Source: Neocallimastix lanati (nom. inval.) (taxonomy: Eukaryota > Neocallimastigomycota > Neocallimastigomycetes > Neocallimastigales > Neocallimastigaceae). From it: a stretch of DNA of 52,500 nucleotides. The translations under genes were made by a program, and so were the position numbers. This document shows, piece by piece, positions 10,667-22,754 of this stretch. Numbering within the stretch: position 1 is the first letter of the stretch; each line of letters opens with the position of its first letter. The stretch is from positions 252,501 to 305,000 of the forward strand of contig JACVTC010000132.1 in assembly GCA_016946835.1 (NCBI GenBank), read 5' to 3'. Below the pieces are notes generated by a model. It had not been told where the DNA came from. It saw only the letters and a program-made list of their open reading frames with translations, and searched no databases.

Positions 10667-11498
10667 AGAAAATATTTAATAGCAATATAAAGTTAAATAT
10701 AAAATAAAAAGAAATTTTATAAAGAAAATATTTAATAACATAAATCAATGTTATAAAATTTATTATTAATTATAAGTATAATTAATATATAGATATCAAG
10801 CCACATATTTAAAATATTATAAAAATACTAGATTTAAATTTGATTTATGATTTTAATTTATATTTAAATAATAAAAAATTAGTTTATATTAATTAAAGTT
10901 TGAATATTTCATTTTTATATCATAAATGATAAATAAAAAATGCAAATTTCAAATAGATATTAGATATTACAAATAGTACAAAATATTAAAATTATGTATT
11001 ATATCATTTTGTATAAATAAGTATATTAATAATATAATAAATAAAAATATATATTATTAATTATTACTCCTCTATTATTGTTATATTTCAGATCACTTAA
11101 ATATAATGTAATTATATTGATATTTCGATGTTATTTGTTGTTCTTTGAATTAGTTATTATTTGAAATTCTTATAAAACTTTATTTTATTTTTATTTTTAA
11201 ATATTTATTAAATAATAAAGTTATCATTATCAATAATAATAAATAATATATAAAATAATAAATAATATTAATAATATTAATAATAATTAATTTTATTTTT
11301 TTATATATATTTATTGTTTTTTTTTTTATATATATATATATTTATTATAATTAATATATGATTATTAATTTATAATTATTAAATTTTATAATTTTTTTTA
11401 TTTTATTATTATTTTAAATTAATTATTAGTATTATCATATCAAATTTAATAAATAGATTTTAATTAATAATGGAATAGTAACAATAAAAGAATGAATA
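10667..11498. other. AT spacer
   Basis: Nothing recognisable beyond short A/T runs. Confidence 0.6.
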
Positions 11499-11735
11499 TA
11501 CATTGTTTATTAAATAATAAATAATAAATATATTAATAATAAATAATAAATAATAAATAATAAATAATAAATAATAAATAAATTAATAATAAATAATAAA
11601 TAATAAATAATAAATAATAAATAATAAATAATAAATAATAAATAATATAAATAATAAATAATAAATAATAAATAAATAATAAATAATAAATAAATAATAA
11701 ATAATAAATAATAAATAATATTTCATGTATTTTAT
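11499..11735. repeat. AATAAATA-type microsatellite
   Basis: About 230 bp of AATAAATAAT-type repeats with occasional one-unit slips. Confidence 0.85.
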
Positions 11736-11786
11736 TTTCATGTATTTTTTTTTTTAATAAATATTATTATTAATTAAAATAAATAC

Positions 11787-12110
11787 ATAGACCATTCACT
11801 CCCCACTCCCCCAATGGGTGTAATTAATTGTTTTGTTGTGTATTGGCTCCCACCTAATTCCTATTGAATTAACCGAAGATATCATCAAGGGTTTTGTTGT
11901 GTATTGGATACCACCTAATTCCTATTGAATTAACCAGAGATATCATCAAGGATTATGATTAAGTAGTAGAGAGGTATTAGGGTTGTGTGAATAAGCAGCC
12001 AGGGGAAAGCTTTTTGGACGAAACTATGATTGCATGATAACTAAGGATAGGAAACCTCAGTGATTATTTGGTGACATGTTGAAGATATTATTAAATAAAA
12101 TTTATTTCAA
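11787..12110. other. GC-richer relic island with 61-bp tandem duplication
   Basis: A patch of markedly higher complexity than its surroundings. It contains a direct duplication of 61 bp (11830-11890 and 11891-11951, few mismatches), built around GTTTTGTTGTGTATTGG and CCACCTAATTCCTATTGAAT. Its start, CATTCACTCCCCACTCCCCC, resembles the sequence at about 39211-39240. This suggests two copies of one dispersed element, probably an LTR or other transposon scrap. No open frame of note. Confidence 0.5.
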
Positions 12111-12798
12111 GCCTAAAAAAAAAAATCAAATAATACCAGAAATAATTTAATGTTAATTAGTATGAGATAATAATTATAAATTTAGGATAAATTTTTTTTT
12201 ATTTTATTTAAGTTATATTTACATAAATATTAGTTTATTTTTATATTTCTATATTCTATTAACACTAGAAAAATTATTGGAAATTTGTGTCTTTTTTTTA
12301 TCATAATATGTTTTTATAACCTTACTATTATCCAAAAATATTGTTACAATAAACTACATTAACACATAAAATTTTAGATAATATACAATATTAATATTAA
12401 AAAATATTTTTTATTAATATTAATATTTTCAAGGAGATAATGCATTTTGCAATGCACTAGATTCATATTTTCTATCTTGGAAATTAACTAAGTTAACCTA
12501 AGTCTAATAATTACACGAAGGATATTAGGATTATTTACATACAAACTTATAGTTTTATAATAAACTAAATATATAATAATATATAGATAATATAACTAAT
12601 AATATCAACTATATATATTTAATTATAATATAATATATAATATAATATTAATTATAAATAAAATTATTAAAGATATAAATATATAATTTGAACAAGAAAA
12701 AATATTATAAAAATTATTGTTAAGAAGATATAAATTTAATATTTAATAATTATAATTAAGTGTAAAAATATGTTACTACACATATTTGTTTTATATCA
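12111..12798. other. AT spacer with small island near 12430-12545
   Basis: Mostly A/T. At about 12430-12545 there is a more complex patch with a small palindrome (TGCATT-TTGC-AATGCA at about 12440-12455). No gene seen. Confidence 0.5.
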
Positions 12799-12868
12799 TT
12801 ACTTATTTAACACTGTAAGATAGATTATACACTTATATTCCATTAGGAATATTATTATAGATCTAAAT
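12799..12868 (+). repeat. 70-bp direct repeat, left copy
   Basis: Begins TTACTTATTTAACACTG and ends ATAGATCTAAAT. It matches 14065-14135 in the same direction with roughly ten differences. The two copies bracket about 1.2 kb holding a pyrimidine tract and relic islands. They may be degenerate terminal repeats of one element or two members of a dispersed repeat. Confidence 0.6.
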
Positions 12869-12895
12869 ATAATGAAGCTAACAAGTATTAATATT

Positions 12896-13290
12896 ATTGT
12901 TATAATTATTATTATTATTATTATTATTTTTTATTTTTTATTATTATTATTTTTTTATTATTATTTTTTATTTTTATTTTTTTTATTATTATTTTTTATT
13001 ATTATTATTTTATTATTATTTTTTATTATTATTATTTTTTTTATTATTATTTTTTATTTTTATTTTTTTTATTATTATTTTTTATTATTATTATTTTATT
13101 ATTATTTATTTATTTTTATTTTTTTATTATTATTTTCTATTTTTATTTTTTTTTTATTTTTTATTTTTTATTTTTTATTTTTTATTCTTTTTTTTTTATT
13201 TTTTATTCTTTATTTTTTATTTTTTATTTTTTATTTTTTATTCTTTATTTTTTATTTTTTATTCTTTATTTTTTATTTTTTATTTTTTAT
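12896..13290. repeat. 395-bp T-rich (TTTTTA/ATT) low-complexity tract
   Basis: An almost pure T/A strand with ATTATTATT and TTTTTATTTTTTA units and only a few C residues, which encodes only a spurious Phe/Leu/Ile frame. It is a microsatellite expansion, not a gene. Confidence 0.85.
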
Positions 13291-13490
13291 TTTATTTCTG
13301 GTGTGTATATTGAGGGAGTCACAACAGATAATGTCCCTTCTGGAGGGTATTCTGAGTCTTCAGCATCGACGCTCTGATATGCATATTATTGATGAGAATT
13401 TATCTACCCTTTTTCTCGGAGTGCTTCTCCAATTTCAAACTTCCATTATAACCTAACTTATTGAGATTGTATTAGTTTCTTGATAGGGAG
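13291..13490 (+). other. Unique-complexity island, possible 3' end of an old retroelement
   Basis: About 200 bp of normal base composition between low-complexity tracts. It has an open frame that is entered from the T tract and contains LSLQHRRSDMHIIDENLSTL. It ends in AGGGAG followed by TGTTGAACGTGG, which looks like a polypurine tract and LTR start. No protein family is recognised. Confidence 0.35.
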
Positions 13491-13745
13491 TGTTGAACGT
13501 GGCTTTATATATTAAATATCATTTATGCACATGTAGCTTAAATTATATTATTCAAATAAAGAAATATTTCAATATCTTTTGTTAAAATAATAATAAAATA
13601 TTTAATTTTAAAGATATATTTTAATATTTTTTATTAAAATATTGATAAAATAATTTTTAATATTTAATTTTAATGATATATTTTAATACTTTCGGTTGAA
13701 ATAACAATAAAATAATATTTAATATCATTTAATTTTAAATAGTTA
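13491..13745 (+). repeat. LTR-like sequence with about 65-bp internal tandem repeats
   Basis: Starts TGTTGAACGTGG after a purine run. Inside, the motif GATATATTTTAATA..TTAAAATA recurs about every 65 bp (near 13555, 13613 and 13675). A further copy of this motif lies at the right edge of the window (52440-52500). Confidence 0.4.
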
Positions 13746-14040
13746 GGACAGTATCATGTATATTATAAGCCACATTCCGAAATGCACTATCCCATAAATA
13801 ATGTATAATAAATAATAAATAAATTATAAAAACTGTAGCAATAATTACAGAAACATTATAAAAATAAATATAAATGAATTTTTATTCATTCATTCATTCA
13901 TTTAGTTATATAAATATGCCACGTGGCGAAATGCAACCTTGATAAATGCAACTCCCCTTAAAAACCTCATGTGAGGAAAACCTGGAAAATGGTCATAGAA
14001 CAGGTTCAAATTAGGAGCCTTATGCTCCGGAAAATTCATT
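13740..14040 (+). repeat. Dispersed repeat, copy 1 (inverted relative to 36.2-36.4 kb)
   Basis: AGTTAGGACAGTATC (about 13741) and, further on, AAAACCTCATGTGAGGAAAA with GGAAAATGGTCATAG (13965-13998) and AGGAGCCTTATG (14013-14024) occur as reverse complements at 36210-36380. Spacing between the blocks differs, so both copies have suffered indels. Probably an LTR or SINE-like element; type not determined. Confidence 0.6.
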
Positions 14041-14064
14041 GCATTGACATGTAAAGTGACCTAA

Positions 14065-14135
14065 TTACTTATTTAATACTGTTAAGATAGATCATATACT
14101 TATATACCATCAGGAATATTTTTATAGATCCAAAT
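14065..14135 (+). repeat. 70-bp direct repeat, right copy
   Basis: Same-direction partner of 12799-12868, beginning TTACTTATTTAATACTG and ending ATAGATCCAAAT. Confidence 0.6.
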
Positions 14136-14880
14136 TTAAAACCATATCAAATTTTTAATTATATTGAGATAAATTAATAATTATATATAATAAATATTAA
14201 ATAATAATCAACAATAACAAACATGAAGTATAAAAAAATAATTAATAATAAAAATTTTGTAGTTATTAACTATACTTTATTATATAACTTTTAAAAATTC
14301 TATGTATATGGAATAAATACTATTAAATCGCATCTCCTTATTAATACAATAAAATATAAATATATTTATAATAATTTAATTAAAAATTATTTTAATAATA
14401 AATGAATATTCCCAATTAAAAAAAATAAATAATAGAAATAATAATATAATAATTATTGTTTTTAAATGAACTTTAAACTATTAATTAAAATAAAATATAT
14501 TTTTAAAACAATAATTAATTGTACAAAATTACAAAATTGTTTAAATTTATTTATAAAAGTATATAAAAAATAATATTCTATTTTTCTTATTTAAAAATAT
14601 GATAAATAAATTTTATTAATATTAAAATTAACTATAAAAATAGATTATATAATTTTTTATTTTTATTTTTATTTTTATTTGATTTACTATGTAAGAAAAA
14701 ATACAAATTTTTTTTTTTTTTTTTTTTTTTTTAAATATTTAATTTACTATGTAAGAAAAAATATAAATGAAACATTAGTAATTTACATAAAAATAATCAT
14801 TTGAAGTATCATCTGTTTTAATTATAATTTTAATTTATATATATTTTATTTTATTTTATTTTATTATTATTTTATTATCA

Positions 14881-14950
<70 letters not shown>

Positions 14951-16616
14951 TTATTATATTATTATTTTATTTTATTTCATTATTATTTTATTTTATGTTA
15001 TTATTATTTTATTTTATTTTTTTTTTTTTTATTTTATTTTTTTTATTTTATTTTTTTTTTTCTTTTTCTTTTTTTTTTTTTTTTTTGATCTTTAGTAATA
15101 ATATTTTTTTTTTATGTAGATTATTTTTAAATCTAATTTTATATCTTACAATTATGAATATAAATGCTATGAATAAACTTTTTAAAGAAGAAATATAATA
15201 TAATAAAATAAGAATATTAAAGTTTTCGTTTTATTATTATATTAAAGTTTTAAAATATTGAGCCATTTCTATAGCAAATGAACTAAACTAATAATAATTA
15301 AAATTTTTATAATTATAATTTATATTAATAATAATTAATATTTATATTAATTATTATAATTATTATATTAATTATATAATATGAATAATCATATTTATAA
15401 TAAATTATAAATTTACATATTATTAAGAATATATTGACCATACGAACTTTTTTTTATACCTATTTATATTTTATCTTGTTTTATTATTATGTATTATTTA
15501 TTCTTTTTTTAAATGGCAGTGGAATTATCATTAAATTAAATAAACTTAATATTGCAAATTAATTAAATAATGAGTATAATAATAAAAGATAAATATAAGA
15601 AAATAAAGCAATAATATATATACATGTATGTGTATGTATATATTTATTTATGCAAAAAATTCAAATTTAAAAATATTTAAATCTTATATATTCTATCTTC
15701 GAGAATACATTTCAAATAACAATTTTATAAATTCGAAAAAAAAAAAAAATAAATAATAATAAGAATAAAAATATATATTATATATATATAATAACAAGTA
15801 GAATATTAATCTGTTAAGGAAAAAAAATTTAAATATCGATTTTGGAAAAAAAATTAAAATAAGAAAAATAAAAAAAAAATAAAATAATAATAACAATAGT
15901 ATAATATATATAATATATATAATAAGCATTATTAAAAAAGTATCCTATATATATACCATTTAATACTGCTATTTAAAAAATCTGGAATTTAAATATTTTT
16001 TCTTTATATATATATATATATACATTGGAAAGTATCGCTTTTAACGAAATAAAACTTTATTTGTGTTTTTTTTTTTTACATCATTTTTTCAAAGGTATTT
16101 GTATATATGTAATCAATATATTGGGATAATATAAAGAAATTTCGGATATACATATTTTACTATTTATAGTATAGAATTACAATAATATTATTATATATCG
16201 ATTTTTATTATTGAATAAATGAAAAAGAACTAATAATAATAATAAATAATAATAATAAAATAATAAATCTCAATTTTATATGTAATATAGAATGAAAACA
16301 AGGAATCAAATATAACAATATTAAAATCATAATATAATATCTAATTCAAAACTAAAAAGCTAAAACTGAGAAAAAAAAAAAAGAAAAGAAATTAGAAACA
16401 TATATTATACAATATTATATTATTATATCTAAAAACAATTAAGATATAACTTGGTGATATTAAAAAAAATAAATATATATATTAATATAATCCTAACCTA
16501 ATATCAGTATAGATATATTAATATAAATTAAAAAAAAAAAAAAAAAAAAAAGAAAATAAAAAACAAGGATAATAAAAAAAAAAGATAATAGTCAATTAAT
16601 AAATTAAATAAATATA
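14136..16616. other. AT spacer upstream of G-alpha gene
   Basis: Includes a pure ATT run at about 14885-14950, a TTTTATTTT tract to about 15085, and A-rich sequence just before the G-alpha start. No gene. Open frames here (for example 15693-15929 minus) are Ile/Leu/Phe/Tyr-only and not credible. Promoter elements cannot be told from the A/T background. Confidence 0.6.
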
Positions 16617-17033
16617 ATGGGATTATGTCATGGAAAAGAGCTATATGAGCCTCCAACAAAGGACGAAATACAAAGAAATAAAGAAATAAACATTATTATT
16701 AAAAAGGAAAAACAACAAATTAAAAAAGAATCAGCAAATACGAATAAAATATTGTTACTCGGTATATTAATACTATTATTTCATATTATTATAAAATATC
16801 AATAATATATTACTATAATTTTTATTATTTATTGTTATAAAAAAAAAGATTTAATATAAAATTATTATTAATTATTATTATATTTATAACTAATTATTAT
16901 TGCTATTTTATAATATTTATTATAATATAAATTATCAATATAATATTTATATTTATAATATATCATTATTATATAATATTTATAATATATTATTATTATT
17001 ATATATTGTAATTGTTATTATCATTATTATTAT

Positions 17034-17072
<39 letters not shown>

Positions 17073-17896
17073 TTTAAATTGAATATATTAATACAAAAGG
17101 TCCTGCTGATGCTGGAAAATCCACAATAATGAAGCAATTTCGATATATATATTCGGACGGTATTGGTGAAGAAGAACGAAAAACATATAAACGGCCTATT
17201 ATATGGAATACTATAGAAAGTATGAATAATATGATTGAAGCTGTTAATCGTTATGATTATAAATATGAACAAGAGAAAAGTGTGGTATGTTAAAAAAAAA
17301 TGAAAAAATTGGAAATATTTATATAATTGTATTTAAATAATATTAAATATCATGATAAAATTAAAAGTATTAATATATATATATTAAAACTAAATATACC
17401 TATATCAATATTCTATGTATTTAAAAAATTATTCATATCAATATTATTATTATTATTACTATTTCAATACGTCAAAATCATTATTGTCATTGATATTATT
17501 TAAAGGAATATTCTCAATTAATATCAAAAGATATATATAATGTATTGAATTCAGATACAGATAATCCCGAAATTCCAACCGATTTTATTAAAGCAATAGA
17601 ATTTTTGTGGAAAAAAGAACCAGCAATAAAAAAAGTTTTTGAAAGAAAAAATGAATATAATCTCAGTAAATATTTGTTAATTATAATTTATTATTATTTA
17701 TAAAATTTATATATTTTATAATAATAATTAATTATTAATAAATTCACTACATATATTTAATATATTTATAAAATAGTTGATTCAGCAGAGTAGTAAGTGA
17801 AATATATAGAAGTGTATAATATATATATTAGTTTATAAAGAATTAATAGAAAAAAAAAAAAAAAAAAAAAAAGAAAACAAAGTATAAAGATTTATA

Positions 17897-17932
<36 letters not shown>

Positions 17933-18280
17933 TAATTTTAATTTTTGGCTTTTTATTTATTATGTAAAATAATTATATTAAGTTTTTTAAATGATGTCGA
18001 AAGAATATTAGCAAAAGATTATGTCCCAACTCAAGATGATCTACTATTTTGTAGAAATATGACGACAAAAATATTAGAGATAAAAATAGTTATAACGAGA
18101 ATGATATATAAGTAAATTATAAATTTAAATATATATATTTGAAATATTTAACATAATAAAATATATATATATAAATATATACTAAAGAAATTCTTTTAAA
18201 TAATTAAATAATTATAATAATATAGGATATATGATGTTGGTGGTCATAAAAATCTTCGAAATCAATGGGTAAATAAAACA

Positions 18281-18327
<47 letters not shown>

Positions 18328-18568
18328 TTTTTTATTAAACATTAAATATAATATTTAAATAATCATTATTGGTTAATATATTTTTGTGTTTAATAATTAA
18401 ATTTTAATTATAATTTAAATGATTTATAAATAAAATAAATATATATATATATATATTAAAATAAAAAAGGCGGATTATTTTGATGATGTAACAGCATTAA
18501 TTTTTGTTGTTTCATTGAGTTCGTATGATCAAAATATGGTAGAAAATCCAGAAATGAAGTAATATATC

Positions 18569-18603
<35 letters not shown>

Positions 18604-18651
18604 TAATATCTATTATAATAAGATATTTATTAAACAAATATTTTTTATTTA

Positions 18652-18685
<34 letters not shown>

Positions 18686-19403
18686 TAAAAATAAAAATAA
18701 ACTACAAAATAATTCATAATAATTTTCTATTCTTTTAATTTTAATTTTAATTTATTTTTATAATTATATATTTATATATTCTATTTAAAAAATATCAATA
18801 AAGTCAAATAAATGATGCCTTAAGTCTATTCCAAACTATTATACAGCTACCACAATTTACGGATACCTCATTAATGTTGTTTTTAAGTAAAACTGATTTA
18901 TTTAAAAAGAAAATAAAAGTATCACCAATAGAAAATTACTTCCCTGATTATACAGGTAAATTATAAATAAATTATTATCTATCCATCTATATATCTATAT
19001 TGCATTATTTTTTATTATAAATTATTTCATTATCATTACAGCAATTATTATTTAATAATCAAACAGTAATTCAATAAATCAAAAAAAAAAAAAAAAAAAA
19101 AAATAAATAAATAAATAAAAAATATTGTAAATCACATCCATCATAAATGAATGTTAATTTTGAGAAAAATTACTTCTTATTATGAATGAAATAAATAGAA
19201 GATTAATGATTTTTTTTTTTATTTGAAGATTCTGAATCTTATAAATAGATATACAATAAGAAAAAAGAAATAAAAATAAAAAATGGATGATATAAATACA
19301 TAGTTATATATATTAAGTATTGATTAAATAGTCAATAATTATTTAAAAAATCTTGGATTATATTTTGGATTATATCTTGGATTGTTATATTAAACTAAAT
19401 ATT

Positions 19404-19454
<51 letters not shown>

Positions 19455-19899
19455 AATTTTGATCTTATTTGTGGATTATTTTCTTTTTTTTTCTTTCATT
19501 TTTTTTTTTTTTTTTTTTTTATCTTTAATTACTTAAATTTTTTTTAAAAGGAAAATTTCATAAGATAATGGAAGAATGGAATAATACTAATGAAATTTTA
19601 AGTTGAAATATTAAAATAATAAACGGAATATTAATATTAATGGTATCAATAATTAAAAATTATTAAAAAAAAATAAAACTCAAAGATCTATTCAAAGCGA
19701 TTCTTTTTTTTTTTTTTTTTTTTTATATGTTAATATTTATTAACATAATAAGATAAAACAAAATAAAAAATAATAAAAAATCAATAATTGGATAATTCAT
19801 TTTATATCTTTGAATTGGACTAATAAAAAAAAATGGATTTTTTGAAATCGAAATTATATCTGAAAATTTTATAAATTATATCACAACATTAGAATCATT

Positions 19900-19935
<36 letters not shown>

Positions 19936-20145
19936 AAATATGGAGTCATTGGAAATATGAAATTGATTATTGAAAATATGGAATTAATGGAATTATTTAG
20001 AAGAAAATGAAAATTATATAATAATACGAATTAATATATATATTATATTTATATATCATATTTAAATTGATAAATTGACAGTAATTATTTTAATAAATGA
20101 AATTTTAATTTAAAATAATTAATTAAAAAAAATTCAAAATAAACG

Positions 20146-20191
<46 letters not shown>

Positions 20192-20639
20192 TTTATTCTT
20201 TGATTAAATTAAATGATAATGATATAATGATAATGAAAAAAAATTTATTTTATTTTATTTTATTATTTTTAAAAAAAAAAAATTAAATTATTATCAATTA
20301 TTATTTAAATTAATTCTTTATTTTATTTTATTTTTCTGATAATTAAATAATAATAATAATAATAATAATATATACATATATATAAATTAACCTATAATAT
20401 TTATCATTATTATAATTTTATTATATTATATAATATCATTTTAATATCTAGGTGGTACTGACTATTCCAAAGCTATTACCTATTTTGGTAGTAAATTTAT
20501 TGCATTAAATAAAAACAAAGATAAACAAATTTATACTCATTTAACATGGGCAACAGATACTAAAAGTATGAAAGTTGTATTTGCTGTAGTAACAGAAACA
20601 GTCAGAAGAGGGAATCTTAAAAGTGCTGGATTATTTTAA
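16617..20639 (+). CDS. Divergent heterotrimeric G-protein alpha subunit, nine exons
   Basis: Exons as read: 16617-16761, 17100-17284, 17506-17665, 17777-17792, 17983-18111, 18226-18268, 18470-18558, 18804-18955, 20452-20639. They sum to 1107 nt, 368 residues plus stop, every junction GT..AG and in frame. G-alpha couples receptors to effectors at the plasma membrane. MGLCH gives Gly2/Cys4 for lipidation. Motifs: G1 GPADAGKST (residues 49-57; usual GAGESGKST); DSAEYFLNDVERI in the helical domain; Arg finger and switch I CRNMTTKILE (192-201); G3 DVGGHKNLRNQW (215-226) with His219 for the catalytic Gln; ADYFDDVTALIF; G4 SKTD (284-287; usual NKxD); G5 TWATDT (338-343); C-terminus NLKSAGLF. Length is normal. 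The changes predict weak hydrolysis or altered nucleotide binding. The last intron (18956-20451) is about 1.5 kb. Exons 8-9 are duplicated downstream as pseudogenes. Confidence 0.9.
17777..17792 (+). other. 16-nt microexon of the G-alpha gene
   Basis: Flanked by ...ATAG and GTAAGT. It supplies the DSAEY residues of the conserved NDSAEYFL segment. Skipping it joins exon 3 to exon 5 out of frame and gives a stop within three codons. Confidence 0.85.
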
Positions 20640-21021
20640 AACGAAAATAAAAATTTTTACAATAAAATTATAAATATATTTAAATAATTTCAACTATAAA
20701 AAAAATAATAATAATAATAAAAAAAAAAAATAAATAAATAAATAAATAAATAAAATATTTATAATATTAAATATTTATAATAATAAAATAAAAAAAAAAA
20801 AAATAGTAATTTATTTATTTAAAATGTATAAATTCTAACACAATATATCATAATTAATTATATAATTTTTTAGTCTATTTTGAATTAAAAAGAAAAAAAA
20901 AAAAAAAAAAAGGCTTTTTTTTTTTTTTTTTTTTTATTTTTATTTTTATTATTATTTTTTATTTTTTTATTTTTATTTTTATTTTCCAAATTTTTCTCTA
21001 TTCTTTTATGTTTTATAAATT

Positions 21022-21055
<34 letters not shown>

Positions 21056-21382
21056 AATTTAATTATAAATATTATATGATATATTTATATCGTATTTATA
21101 TATAAAAATAATTTTTTTTCTTATCAATTCAATTAAACTATTATTTTATAAATATAATTAAATAAAAAATTGAAATTATAAATTAAAATAAAAAATAAAA
21201 ATAAAAAAAAAATAAAAAAATAAGAAAATAAGAAAATAAAAAATATAATAAAAAAAAAAAAAAAAAAAAAAGTTTTAGTTATTTTATAGAATATATGTAA
21301 AAAGTAAATTTAAAATAAAAATGCAAATCAATATAAATAAATAATTTTATCAAAATATTCTTATAATAAATAAATAATATAA
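20640..21382. other. 3' flank of G-alpha gene, A/T tracts
   Basis: Poly-A and poly-T runs only. The first about 200 bp is duplicated at 31608-31850 in unit 2. Confidence 0.65.
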
Positions 21383-22400
21383 AAGGGTGTCCTTATCCCT
21401 AATTTTATTTAAAGTATTTATTGATGACGTATTTGATAAATTTAAGAGATATGAGGTGATTATTGAAAGAAAAAATGTGTTGTAGTGTCTTATTTACCTA
21501 TTTGTTAATGATATTGCTTTGTTGATCAATCCTCTCTTAAAAATCATTTAAATAAAGCTCATGAATGAGGAATCAAAAATGAAATGACCCTTTGGAATTA
21601 GTAAATGTGTTACACTTGTTTTTAAAGAAAAGAATTTTATACCTTCAAGGCATTATAAAAATCTTCCATTTAAGCTTGACATGAACAATTTACCAACCAT
21701 TAATCAATATATCAATATATATATCTTGGAATATCCTTCAATGAATCATTGGATTAAGAGCTTATTATTTACTAAGATGAATAGTAAAATAAATTATTAG
21801 GTTAACTCTTTTTTAAGATTTTTAATTAATAGGAATTTTCCTTTCTACTTTAAAACTTGTATTCAAGTTTCCTTTGTTCTTAGTTCAATTTTTTATTATG
21901 TACCTTTAACTAGGGTCTAATAAAAAGAACAGTGAAAAAGCTCAATCTTGCTTTAATCGATGTTTATTTTGAAATTTTAAGCTTAAAAATTAAGACTTTT
22001 AATATTACTATTTATAATATATTTAAGGAACCTAATGTAAAAAGAAAACTGATATAAGAAGATTTCCAAGCATATTGCCCTTGTTGTGATGTGATGTAAG
22101 TAACAGAATACCTAGTATTACACAATGGATACTTTTATGTCCTAAATTCTTCAAATTTAGGCAAACAAATCATTCCATTTGTTGAATAAATTTTTATTAA
22201 ATTTTCTATGTTTGTTCAATAGAAATCATTGAGCATTCCTGATAACAAAGAGGAAAATTTTAATGTTAATGTTAATATTAATTTTTATATATTGTATCTC
22301 CATTTTGGCTGAAATACAACATATGAAATCTTGAAGATCGGTTCGGCGGAAAGAAGTCTTCGAAAATCCTAATGAAGATTTTTAATAATTATATAAAAAA
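21383..22400 (+). pseudogene. LINE (non-LTR retrotransposon) RT relic, unit 1
   Basis: Broken plus-strand coding sequence. At 21383-21475 two frames together give a GCP..., LSLILFKVFIDDVFDKF stretch, matching the LINE motif GCPLSPxLFNLFIDD. At about 21494-21530 LFVNDIALLI corresponds to the catalytic YADD/FADD region, with Val-Asn in place of Ala-Asp. Near 22068-22100 AYCPCCDVM followed by a His resembles the C-terminal CCHC of LINE ORF2. Multiple stops and frameshifts; the 5' part is missing. A second copy of the 3' half lies at 32330-32650. Confidence 0.7.
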
Positions 22401-22754
22401 TTTCATGCATTTTTTTAATAAGTTTATATTACTAATTTATTAAATAAATAAATAAAAATATAATATATATTTATATATATATATACATAATTATTTTAAT
22501 AATAGATATATAAAGTTTCAACATTCAAAAAAAAAAAAAAAATTATTTTATTTTATTTATTTATTTATCAATTGAGTATTAATTATATTACATTATAATG
22601 CATAATTATATATTTTGTTATATATATATAATATATATATATATTATTTAATATTATAAAAAACAATAAAACCATCAAATAATTTTTATTTTTAAAAATT
22701 AAAATATTTTGTGGATTTTTTTTTTTTTCTTTTTTTTTTTTGGCTTATATAAAT

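Noticed and set aside
12872-13456. 194-residue Phe/Leu/Ile frame
   Set aside because: It is mostly a T-rich microsatellite; only the last 50 residues come from complex sequence, without a recognised family.
16617-16805. Independent 62-residue protein with a C-terminal hydrophobic tail
   Set aside because: The frame reads through a splice donor at 16762. The first 48 codons are exon 1 of G-alpha and the hydrophobic tail is intron.
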